Shown piece after piece: positions 44,112 to 51,807 of a stretch of 64,000 bases of DNA. A program made the translations under genes and the position numbers. The notes below the pieces were generated by a model. It did no database searches, was not told the origin of the DNA, and saw nothing but the letters and a program-made list of their open reading frames with translations. The stretch comes from Polaribacter pectinis (GTDB lineage: Bacteria; Bacteroidota; Bacteroidia; Flavobacteriales; Flavobacteriaceae). Position 1 is the stretch's first letter, and every line of letters starts with the position of its first letter. Location: positions 3,379,501 to 3,443,500 of the forward strand of contig NZ_CP060695.1 in the NCBI RefSeq assembly GCF_014352875.1, given 5' to 3'.

Positions 44112-44154
44112 TGACAATTATCATGTTTTAAATTGCTTTCTTAACGGAAATTTG
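44112..44154 (+). promoter_or_regulatory. FNR-like operator and -7 element upstream of ccoI
   Basis: TGACAATTATCA (44112-44123) is followed by GAAATTTG (44147-44154), one mismatch from TAnnTTTG. The operator centre is 36.5 bases from the final G. The reverse complement of the operator is identical over 12 bases to the operator at 48286-48297. No TTG -33 box is present at the normal position, as expected if an activator replaces it. Confidence 0.7.
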
Positions 44155-44174
44155 CAATAGGCAAAAGAGTAAAT

Positions 44175-46550
44175 ATGAAATCTACACAATGTTACCACTG
44201 TGGCGATTCTTGTGATGACAATAGCATTAAATTTGATGAAAAAAACTTCTGTTGTAATGGTTGTAAGACTGTTTATGAGATTTTTTCGGAGAACGATTTA
44301 ACTTGTTACTACAATTTTCAAGACAATCCAGGAGCAATTCCCGCTGAAATTCAGGGGAAATATGACTTCTTGGACAACAAAGAAATTGCGGAAAAGTTAT
44401 TAGATTTTTCAGATGGTAATCTTCACATTACAACATTATATATTCCACACATACATTGTAGTTCTTGTATTTGGGTTTTAGAGAATTTACATAAATTAAA
44501 TGAGAAAATATCTTCTTCTCAAGTAGATTTTCCAAAAAAAACAGTTAGAATCACTTATAATTCAGAAACAACTTCTCTTAAAGAAATTGTACTCTTATTA
44601 AGTTCAATTGGCTATGAACCATATATTAGTTTAGAAGATTACGAAGCTGGAAAAAAAGCAGTAGATAGAAGCTTAACTTATAAGTTAGGAATTGCAGGTT
44701 TTGCGTTTGGAAACGTAATGTTTCTCTCATTTCCAGAATATTTTCAGGTGGATGGTTTTTGGATAGAAAAATATAAAAATATCTTTAGATGGTTAATGTT
44801 TTTCTTTTCTTTACCAGTAGTTTTTTATGCAGGGAAAGACTATTTTATTTCAGCTTATAAAGGTTTACGCTCTAAGATTTTAAATATTGATGTTCCTATT
44901 GCACTTGGAATATCTGTGTTATTTATAAGAAGTTCTGTAGAAATTATTTTCGATTTAGGAACCGGTTTTTTTGACAGTTTAACAGGTTTGGTTTTCTTTT
45001 TATTATTAGGGAAATTTTTTCAGCAGAAAACGTATAATTTTTTGTCTTTCGAACGAGATTATAAATCTTATTTTCCAATTGCAGTTACTAGAATTTCATC
45101 CAAAGGAAAAGAAGAAAATGTACAAATTTATGACATTGAAAAAGGAAACAGATTATTAATTAGAAACCAAGAATTAATTCCTGTAGATGGAATTTTAATC
45201 AATGGAAATGCAGAAATAGATTACAGTTTTGTTACTGGTGAAGCAAATGCAGTCCATAAAAAATCTGGAGATAAACTATTTGCAGGAGGAAAACAATTAT
45301 CTGGAGTGATAGAAATGGAAGTTTTGTCTTCTGTCTCGCAAAGTTATTTAACTCAATTGTGGAGTAACGATGTTTTTCAGAAAGACAACAAATCTCCTTT
45401 TAAAACTATTACAGATAACATCAGTAAAAACTTTACTATTGCTGTTTTGTTAATTGCATTTCTTTCTACTGCTTATTGGTTGTTTTTTGATGCCAGTAAA
45501 GCTTTAAATGTTTTTACAGCTGTTTTAATTATTGCTTGTCCTTGTGCAATTGCTTTGGCTGCACCTTTCACTTTGGGAAATATGCTACGTATTTTTGGAA
45601 AACAGAAATTCTATTTAAAAAACGCCACTGTAATTGAGCAATTAGCAAAAATAGATACACTAATTTTCGATAAAACAGGAACCTTAACTACCAACAAAGA
45701 AAGTAAAATTAACTATGAGGGTATTGCCTTAAATCAGCAAGAAAAAAGCATTTTAAAAAGTGCTTTAAGGGCTTCAAATCATCCTTTAAGCAGAACTTTG
45801 TATACTACTTTTAATGAGGTTGAAAACCTTGCTATTACTGATTATAATGAAGTTGTAGGGAAAGGAATTGCTGCAAATTATCAAGAAAATATCATAAAAT
45901 TAGGATCTGCATTTTTTGTAAATAATAATAACGAAAAAGTAACTTTAGACACTGCTGTTCACGTAAGTTTTAATGATGAGTACAAAGGGAAATTCATTTT
46001 TAAAAATGCGTATAGAAAAGGTGTGAAGGCATTGTTTTCATCTTTAGAGAAAACTTATAATTTATCAGTTGTTTCAGGAGATAATGAAGGAGAAAAAACA
46101 TATTTACAAGAAAATTTACCTGAAGGAACGAATTTGTTATTCAATCAAAAACCCGAAGATAAATTAGAGGTTGTTGCGAAACTTCAAAAAGAAAATAAAA
46201 AAGTGGCCATGATTGGCGATGGTTTAAATGATGCTGGTGCTTTGGCACAAAGTGATGTTGGTATAGCTTTATCAGAAAATATAAACGTTTTTTCTCCTGC
46301 TTGTGATGGAATTTTAGATGCAGAAAAATTTAATAAAATAGGAACTTATATAAACGCATCTAAAAAGGCAATCAAAATTATAAAATATTGTTTTATTCTC
46401 TCTTTATGCTATAATGTAGTTGGATTGTATTTTGCAGTTACAGGACAATTAATGCCAGTTATTGCAGCGATTTTAATGCCATTAAGTTCTATAAGTATTG
46501 TCGTTTTTACAACGATTTCAACAAATATACTAGGTAATAAAATAAAATAA
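44175..46550 (+). CDS. ccoI: Cu+ exporting P-type ATPase CcoI for cbb3 oxidase assembly
   Basis: The 791-aa P1B ATPase has an N-terminal cysteine-rich metal-binding domain (CYHCGDSC, FCCNGC), then an HMA domain in which the usual CxxC is CSSCIW, as in CcoI/FixI. Membrane segments surround the CPC ion motif (C455-P-C457, followed by AIALAAPF). The phosphorylation site is D499-KTGT and the hinge motif is MIGDGLNDAGAL. It moves copper toward the periplasm for the CuB site of cbb3 oxidase. It starts 104 bases from the divergent regulator and is followed after 5 bases by the cupin gene. Confidence 0.94.
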   Translation: MKSTQCYHCGDSCDDNSIKFDEKNFCCNGCKTVYEIFSENDLTCYYNFQDNPGAIPAEIQGKYDFLDNKEIAEKLLDFSDGNLHITTLYIPHIHCSSCIWVLENLHKLNEKISSSQVDFPKKTVRITYNSETTSLKEIVLLLSSIGYEPYISLEDYEAGKKAVDRSLTYKLGIAGFAFGNVMFLSFPEYFQVDGFWIEKYKNIFRWLMFFFSLPVVFYAGKDYFISAYKGLRSKILNIDVPIALGISVLFIRSSVEIIFDLGTGFFDSLTGLVFFLLLGKFFQQKTYNFLSFERDYKSYFPIAVTRISSKGKEENVQIYDIEKGNRLLIRNQELIPVDGILINGNAEIDYSFVTGEANAVHKKSGDKLFAGGKQLSGVIEMEVLSSVSQSYLTQLWSNDVFQKDNKSPFKTITDNISKNFTIAVLLIAFLSTAYWLFFDASKALNVFTAVLIIACPCAIALAAPFTLGNMLRIFGKQKFYLKNATVIEQLAKIDTLIFDKTGTLTTNKESKINYEGIALNQQEKSILKSALRASNHPLSRTLYTTFNEVENLAITDYNEVVGKGIAANYQENIIKLGSAFFVNNNNEKVTLDTAVHVSFNDEYKGKFIFKNAYRKGVKALFSSLEKTYNLSVVSGDNEGEKTYLQENLPEGTNLLFNQKPEDKLEVVAKLQKENKKVAMIGDGLNDAGALAQSDVGIALSENINVFSPACDGILDAEKFNKIGTYINASKKAIKIIKYCFILSLCYNVVGLYFAVTGQLMPVIAAILMPLSSISIVVFTTISTNILGNKIK

Positions 46551-46555
46551 AGTTT

Positions 46556-46891
46556 ATGAATATAGCCTCTTTTTTAGAAGATATAAAGTACAGTGAAGAT
46601 AAGCCAGCATTGTCTCTTTTGTTAGATACAGATTTCTCTAAAGAAATAAGAATTGTTTTTAAGAAAGGGCAAACGATGGAAGATCACCAAGCACCATTTG
46701 CAATAATTGTACATATTGTTGAAGGAATTATCGATTTTGGAGTAGATGGAGAGGTAAGAAGATTAACTTCTGGGCATATTCTCTCTTTAAAACCACATGA
46801 GATTCATAATTTAACAGCAGTTGAAAACAGTATTGTGCGTTTGTCTTTATCGAAAACCGACAGTGTAAAACGCGTTAAAGAAGTATTATAG
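46556..46891 (+). CDS. small cupin-domain protein in the ccoI-hemN operon
   Basis: The 111-aa single-domain cupin has motif 1-like residues around GQTMEDHQAPFAIIVHIVEG. The usual second histidine is replaced, and only the pattern HQAPF...H remains. Motif 2 is SGHILSLKPHEIHNLTA. It therefore has enough His/Asp residues for one metal, but not the standard HxH(x)4E set. The function is unknown. Its position between the copper pump and HemN, separated by only 5 and 2 bases, links it to cbb3 or heme synthesis under low oxygen. A heme-, iron- or redox-sensing role is possible but not shown. Confidence 0.82.
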   Translation: MNIASFLEDIKYSEDKPALSLLLDTDFSKEIRIVFKKGQTMEDHQAPFAIIVHIVEGIIDFGVDGEVRRLTSGHILSLKPHEIHNLTAVENSIVRLSLSKTDSVKRVKEVL

Positions 46892-46893
46892 TT

Positions 46894-48258
46894 ATGAAAA
46901 AATCACTAATTCAGAAATACAATATTCCAGGACCAAGATATACCAGTTATCCAACAGTTCCTTATTGGAATAAAGAAGGAATAGACAAACAAGATTGGAT
47001 TGCTTCTTTTCAAAAATCGTTTATAGAGAGCAATTATTCAGAAGGAATTAGCATTTATATTCATTTGCCTTTTTGCGAGAGTTTGTGTACGTTTTGTGCC
47101 TGTCATAAACACATTACAAAACGTCATGAAGTGGAAGAAGAATATATAGAAACTGTTTTAAAAGAATGGAAATTATATGTTGCTTTAGTAGATGAAAAAC
47201 CAATTATTAAAGAGTTACATTTAGGAGGAGGAACACCTACTTTTTTCTCCAAAGAAAACTTAAAATATTTAATGGATGGTATTTTTTCAATTGCTGAAAA
47301 ACATCCAGATCACGAGTTTAGTTTTGAAGGTCATCCAAATAATACAACCAAAGAACAATTACAAACATTGTTCGATTGTGGGTTTACTAGAGTTAGTTTT
47401 GGAGTGCAAGATTATAATGAAAAAGTACAAAAATCGATTCATAGAATTCAGCCTTTTGAAGCTGTAGAACAAGTAACAAAATGGTCAAGAGAAATTGGCT
47501 ACGATTCTGTGAGTCACGATTTAATTTTTGGCTTGCCATTTCAAACGAAGGAAGCTGTAATTCATACCATTAATAAAACGAAAGAATTACAACCAGATAG
47601 AATTTCATTTTACAGTTATGCTCATGTTCCTTGGGTAAAAGGAGTAGGTCAAAGAGGTTTTAATGAAGACGATTTACCAAAGAATGACGAAAAAAGAGAG
47701 TTATACGAAATCGGAAAAGAATTGTTCGCAGAATTAGGCTACGAAGAAATAGGAATGGATCATTTTGCGTTAAAGACAGATAGTTTGTATGAAGCAACTA
47801 TCAACAAAACAATCCATAGAAATTTTATGGGGTATACAGCTAACAAAACTTTATTAATGGTCGGTTTGGGTATGTCTGCAATTTCTGATTCTTGGTACGC
47901 ATTTGCGCAGAATGTAAAGACAGTTAAGGAATATCAAAAATTAGTAAATGAAGGTGAAATTCCAATTTTTAGAGGACATTTATTATCCGAAGAAGATAGA
48001 ATTATGAGAAAACATATTTTAAATATGATGTGTAATTTCACTACTTCTTGGGAAGCAGACCATATGAAAATAAAGAATGTAGAAAAACATTTAAAGTTGT
48101 TAGAAGAAATGGAGAAAGATGGTTTGGTTGAGGTTTATGAGAATTCGCTTTCAATTCCAGAAAAAGCAAGACCTTATGTTCGTAACATTTGTATGGCTTT
48201 CGATCTTCATTTATTAGAAAACAAACCAAAAACACAATTATTTTCGATGACTATTTAG
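46894..48258 (+). CDS. hemN: oxygen-independent coproporphyrinogen III oxidase
   Basis: The 454-aa radical SAM enzyme converts coproporphyrinogen III to protoporphyrinogen IX without oxygen. The radical SAM motif C61-x3-C65-x2-C68 (CESLCTFC), with an extra C70, is followed by GGGTPTF and the HemN-typical EGHPNN segment, then SFGVQDYNEKVQKSIHRIQP. YTANKTLLMVGLGMSAIS in the C-terminal half is also HemN-like, unlike HemW. It is placed behind ccoI and before ccoS-ccoNO, so low-oxygen heme supply and cbb3 biogenesis are controlled together. Confidence 0.95.
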   Translation: MKKSLIQKYNIPGPRYTSYPTVPYWNKEGIDKQDWIASFQKSFIESNYSEGISIYIHLPFCESLCTFCACHKHITKRHEVEEEYIETVLKEWKLYVALVDEKPIIKELHLGGGTPTFFSKENLKYLMDGIFSIAEKHPDHEFSFEGHPNNTTKEQLQTLFDCGFTRVSFGVQDYNEKVQKSIHRIQPFEAVEQVTKWSREIGYDSVSHDLIFGLPFQTKEAVIHTINKTKELQPDRISFYSYAHVPWVKGVGQRGFNEDDLPKNDEKRELYEIGKELFAELGYEEIGMDHFALKTDSLYEATINKTIHRNFMGYTANKTLLMVGLGMSAISDSWYAFAQNVKTVKEYQKLVNEGEIPIFRGHLLSEEDRIMRKHILNMMCNFTTSWEADHMKIKNVEKHLKLLEEMEKDGLVEVYENSLSIPEKARPYVRNICMAFDLHLLENKPKTQLFSMTI

Positions 48259-48285
48259 ATTTTTTTAACAAAAAATTAGGAAATA

Positions 48286-48328
48286 TGATAATTGTCATAT
48301 TTTGAATAACAAATCAATATTATTTTTG
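48286..48328 (+). promoter_or_regulatory. FNR-like operator and promoter of ccoS-ccoNOQP
   Basis: TGATAATTGTCA (48286-48297), extended to ATGATAATTGTCAT, lies upstream of a perfect -7 element TATTTTTG (48321-48328). The centre-to-G distance is 36.5 bases, as at the sites near 39926 and 44117. The ccoS ATG is 24 bases downstream. Confidence 0.75.
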
Positions 48329-48351
48329 ATGTATTAATTATCAGGCAAGAT

Positions 48352-48528
48352 ATGAGCGTAATATACCTACTACTTTCACTAAGTATTTTAGTGGCAATTG
48401 TATTCTTTATCGCATTTATTTATTCAGTAAAACAAGGGCAGTATGATGATTCATATACGCCATCTGTTCGTATGCTATTTGATGATGAACTTGTAAAAGA
48501 AAAACCAAAAAAATTAACTAAAGATTAA
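48352..48528 (+). CDS. ccoS: cbb3 oxidase assembly protein CcoS
   Basis: This 58-aa protein is too short for most gene finders. It starts with one hydrophobic helix (MSVIYLLLSLSILVAIVFFIAF), followed by IYSVKQGQYDD and a charged tail ending in KPKKLTKD. The motif W/YSVKxGQYDD after the helix is the CcoS signature. CcoS is needed for loading heme and copper into the oxidase. It is the first gene after the FNR-like promoter and ends 10 bases before ccoNO. Confidence 0.9.
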   Translation: MSVIYLLLSLSILVAIVFFIAFIYSVKQGQYDDSYTPSVRMLFDDELVKEKPKKLTKD

Positions 48529-48538
48529 ATATTAAATT

Positions 48539-50734
48539 ATGGAAATGCAACAATTTTATTACGATAATAAAATCGTAAAAAAATTCATCTACGCAACCCT
48601 ATTATGGGGAATTGTGGGGTTCTCTGTGGGGTTATTATTGGCAACAATGTTTTTATTCCCGAATTTAACAGACGGGATTTCGTGGTTAAGTTTTGGGCGT
48701 TTAAGACCACTACATACCAATGCAGTTATTTTTGCCTTTGTAGGTAATGCAATTTATGCGGGTGTTTATTATTCGCTTCAAAGATTGCTAAAAGCTAGAA
48801 TGGCAAGTAACTTTTTAAGTAATTTTAACTTTTGGGGTTGGCAAGCAATTATTGTTGCAGCCGCAATAACACTGCCATTAGGATATACATCTTCTAAAGA
48901 ATATGCAGAATTAGAATGGCCAATTGATATTGCCATTGCTTTAGTTTGGGTTGCCTTTGGAGCTAATATGATTTGGACAATTCTTCAAAGAAGACAACGT
49001 CATTTGTATGTTGCAATTTGGTTCTATTTAGGAACATTTGTAACTGTTGCAGTTTTACATATATTTAATAGTTTAGCATTACCAGTTGGTTTCTTAAAAT
49101 CATATTCTGTTTACGCAGGAGTTCAAGATGCACTGGTACAATGGTGGTATGGACATAATGCCGTAGCATTTTTCTTAACAACACCATTTTTAGGGTTAAT
49201 GTATTATTTTGTACCAAAAGCAGCAAACAGACCTGTATATTCTTACAGACTTTCTATTGTTCATTTTTGGTCTTTAATCTTTATTTACATCTGGGCTGGA
49301 CCTCACCATTTATTATACACATCTTTACCAGAATGGGCACAAAATCTAGGAGTTGCCTTTTCTGTAATGCTTTTAGCACCTTCTTGGGGAGGAATGATAA
49401 ATGGATTATTAACTTTACGTGGAGCTTGGGATAAAGTTAGAACAGATCCTGTTTTAAAGTTTATGGTTGTAGCCATTACCGGTTATGGTATGGCAACTTT
49501 TGAAGGCCCATTATTATCTTTAAAAAATGTAAATGCAATTGCGCATTTTAGTGACTGGATTATTGCACACGTTCATGTTGGAGCATTGGCTTGGAACGGG
49601 TTTTTAGCTTTTGGTATGTTATATTGGATGATACCAAGATTATTTAAAACAAAATTATATTCTATAGCATTAGCAAACGTCCATTTCTGGATAGGAACAT
49701 TAGGAATCATTTTATATGCATTACCAATGTATGTTGCAGGTTTTGTTCAAGCTTCTATGTGGAAACAATTTAACCCAGACGGTTCTTTAACCTATGGAAA
49801 TTTCTTGGAAACAGTAAATGAAATTATTCCAATGTATTGGATGCGTGCAATTGGGGGTAGTTTATACATCCTTGGTGCATTTGTAATGTTATACAATGTA
49901 ATAAGAACTGTAAGATCAGGAAGTGCAGTTACAGATGAATTAGCAGAAGCTCCGGCTTTAACAAAAGTTTCTAAATATAGAACCAAAGGAGAAGGATGGC
50001 ATACTTGGTTAGAAAGAAAACCTGTTAAATTAACAGTTTATGCAACCATTGCTATTTTAATAGGGGGAGCAGTACAAATTATACCTACAATATTAGTGAA
50101 ATCTAACATACCAACAATTAGTAGCGTAAAGCCTTATACACCTTTAGAGTTAGAAGGTAGAGATCTTTACATTAGAGAAGGTTGTGTGGGTTGTCACTCT
50201 CAAATGGTAAGACCATTTAGAAGTGAAGTAGAACGTTATGGAGAGTATTCTAAAGCAGGAGAATTTGTTTACGATCATCCTTTTTTATGGGGAAGTAAAC
50301 GTACTGGACCAGATTTGCATAGAGTTGGTCAAAAATATAACGATAGTTGGCACTTAAATCACATGTATGATCCGCAAAGTACGTCACCTGGTTCAATTAT
50401 GCCGTCATACAAATGGTTAGTTTCAAGTGAATTGGATAAGTCTTCAACTGAAGATAAGATGGAGGTTATGGTTTCTTTAGGTGTTCCATATACGGAGGAA
50501 GAAATTGCAAACGCACAACAACACATGTTAGAGCAAGGAACCAAAATTGAAGAAAACCTTTATGGAGACCCAGATTTTGCTAAAACTTATGATGCTGATA
50601 AAAAGTATGCAGAAGAAAATGGTGAAGCTTTTATAGAAATGAAGAACAGAGAAATTGTAGCACTTATAGCATACATTCAACGTTTGGGAACAGATATTAA
50701 AGTAAAAGACGAACAGAAAACCGCTAAAAATTAG
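48539..50734 (+). CDS. ccoN: cbb3 cytochrome c oxidase subunits I and II fused (CcoN-CcoO)
   Basis: The 731-aa protein joins the catalytic subunit to the monoheme cytochrome subunit. Residues 1-490 are CcoN with 12 or more helices and conserved histidines (LRPLHTNAVIF, WWYGHNAVAFFLT, GPHHLLYT, FSDWIIAHVHVGALAWNG). After a further helix (residues 500-520) the CcoO domain begins (TPLELEGRDLYIREGC), with C549-VGC-H553 followed by QMVRPF and a C-terminal amphipathic segment. Fusion of these two subunits is known in Bacteroidota. It reduces oxygen with high affinity. It is translated right after ccoS and before ccoQ. Confidence 0.96.
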   Translation: MEMQQFYYDNKIVKKFIYATLLWGIVGFSVGLLLATMFLFPNLTDGISWLSFGRLRPLHTNAVIFAFVGNAIYAGVYYSLQRLLKARMASNFLSNFNFWGWQAIIVAAAITLPLGYTSSKEYAELEWPIDIAIALVWVAFGANMIWTILQRRQRHLYVAIWFYLGTFVTVAVLHIFNSLALPVGFLKSYSVYAGVQDALVQWWYGHNAVAFFLTTPFLGLMYYFVPKAANRPVYSYRLSIVHFWSLIFIYIWAGPHHLLYTSLPEWAQNLGVAFSVMLLAPSWGGMINGLLTLRGAWDKVRTDPVLKFMVVAITGYGMATFEGPLLSLKNVNAIAHFSDWIIAHVHVGALAWNGFLAFGMLYWMIPRLFKTKLYSIALANVHFWIGTLGIILYALPMYVAGFVQASMWKQFNPDGSLTYGNFLETVNEIIPMYWMRAIGGSLYILGAFVMLYNVIRTVRSGSAVTDELAEAPALTKVSKYRTKGEGWHTWLERKPVKLTVYATIAILIGGAVQIIPTILVKSNIPTISSVKPYTPLELEGRDLYIREGCVGCHSQMVRPFRSEVERYGEYSKAGEFVYDHPFLWGSKRTGPDLHRVGQKYNDSWHLNHMYDPQSTSPGSIMPSYKWLVSSELDKSSTEDKMEVMVSLGVPYTEEEIANAQQHMLEQGTKIEENLYGDPDFAKTYDADKKYAEENGEAFIEMKNREIVALIAYIQRLGTDIKVKDEQKTAKN

Positions 50735-50739
50735 AAACC

Positions 50740-50907
50740 ATGTTTAAGTTTATAAAAGGGCATTTAGAAAGTATTACAGGAATAGAAATTTATCCAATGA
50801 TATCACTACTTATATTTTTTACTTTTTTTGTAATTCTATTTTGGTGGGTTTTTACAGCAAAAAAAGAATATATAAATAAGGTAAGTAGTTTACCATTAGA
50901 TCACTAA
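50740..50907 (+). CDS. ccoQ: small cbb3 subunit CcoQ-like
   Basis: A 55-aa frame from the ATG at 50740 encodes one transmembrane helix (ISLLIFFTFFVILFWWVF). It is flanked by KFIKGHLESITGIEIYP and the charged segment TAKKEYINKVSSLPLDH. Size, single helix, position between ccoNO and ccoP and the WWVFTAKKEYI motif agree with CcoQ/FixQ-like subunits, which stabilise the oxidase. It is separated from ccoNO by 5 bases and from ccoP by 11. Confidence 0.85.
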   Translation: MFKFIKGHLESITGIEIYPMISLLIFFTFFVILFWWVFTAKKEYINKVSSLPLDH

Positions 50908-50918
50908 AAACAATAAAA

Positions 50919-51776
50919 ATGAAAAGATCTTTTCAATCCACAGTATATATAATTTTTGTAATTGTTACGTTTATAGCACTTGCAAAATCGTTTATGGTGT
51001 ACGAAAACCCATTTAATCTTTACGAGAACCCATTAGTTTGGCTGGCTTTAATAGGCTTTATTTTAGTTCTTGTTTTAAAGGAAGTTGTAAATACTTTAGC
51101 TGTTAAAAGAGCAACAGAGTTACAAAATGAAAAAGATGGTATTGTACCTGAAGCTTCAAATGTTTGGATTCAAAAACTATTAAAATCTTGGACAAAAGCC
51201 AAAGGAATAGAACAAGAAGAAGAAATAGTTTTAGACCACAATTACGATGGTATAAAAGAGTTAGATAATTCGTTACCACCTTGGTGGGTTTATATGTTTT
51301 ATGCTACTATAATTTTTGCAGTTGTTTATTTAGTAAGATTCGAAGTTTTAGATGGAGATAATCAAATTGTTGAGTATGATAAAGCCGTAGCAGAAGCAAA
51401 GGCAGAATTAAATAAATATAGAGCAACCGCAACAGATTTAATTACATCTGATAATGTTGTATTATTAACAGATGCAAAAGATTTAGGTAGAGGTAAAGCA
51501 ATATTTAATTTAAACTGTGCATCTTGTCATTTAGGTGATGGAGGTGGTTCTATTGGACCTAATTTAACAGATGAATATTGGATTTTAGGTGGTGGAATTA
51601 AGAACGTATTTAATACTATCCACAATGGAGGTAGAGATGGAAAAGGAATGATAGCTTGGGATAAAACCTTAAAATCTGCAGATATTGCAAAAGTAGCTAG
51701 TTATGTAATCTCTTTACAAGGCACAACACCAGCAGTGGCAAAAGCTCCTCAAGGAGAAAAATGGAGTGCTGAATAA
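50919..51776 (+). CDS. ccoP: cbb3 oxidase subunit III CcoP with a single heme site
   Basis: The 285-aa subunit has two N-terminal helices (near 5-25 and 36-55), a CcoP-typical segment HNYDGIKELDNSLPPWWVYMFYATIIFA with a third helix, and one cytochrome c domain. Its only heme motif is C200-ASCH, followed by GDGGGSIGPNLTDEYW. The distal ligand is probably Met in GMIAWDKTL. Classical CcoP has two CxxCH sites, so this enzyme has two c hemes in total (one in CcoO, one in CcoP) instead of three. It passes electrons into CcoN. Confidence 0.94.
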   Translation: MKRSFQSTVYIIFVIVTFIALAKSFMVYENPFNLYENPLVWLALIGFILVLVLKEVVNTLAVKRATELQNEKDGIVPEASNVWIQKLLKSWTKAKGIEQEEEIVLDHNYDGIKELDNSLPPWWVYMFYATIIFAVVYLVRFEVLDGDNQIVEYDKAVAEAKAELNKYRATATDLITSDNVVLLTDAKDLGRGKAIFNLNCASCHLGDGGGSIGPNLTDEYWILGGGIKNVFNTIHNGGRDGKGMIAWDKTLKSADIAKVASYVISLQGTTPAVAKAPQGEKWSAE

Positions 51777-51807
51777 TATAAACATAAGTTAAATTTCAGT
51801 TTAATTG

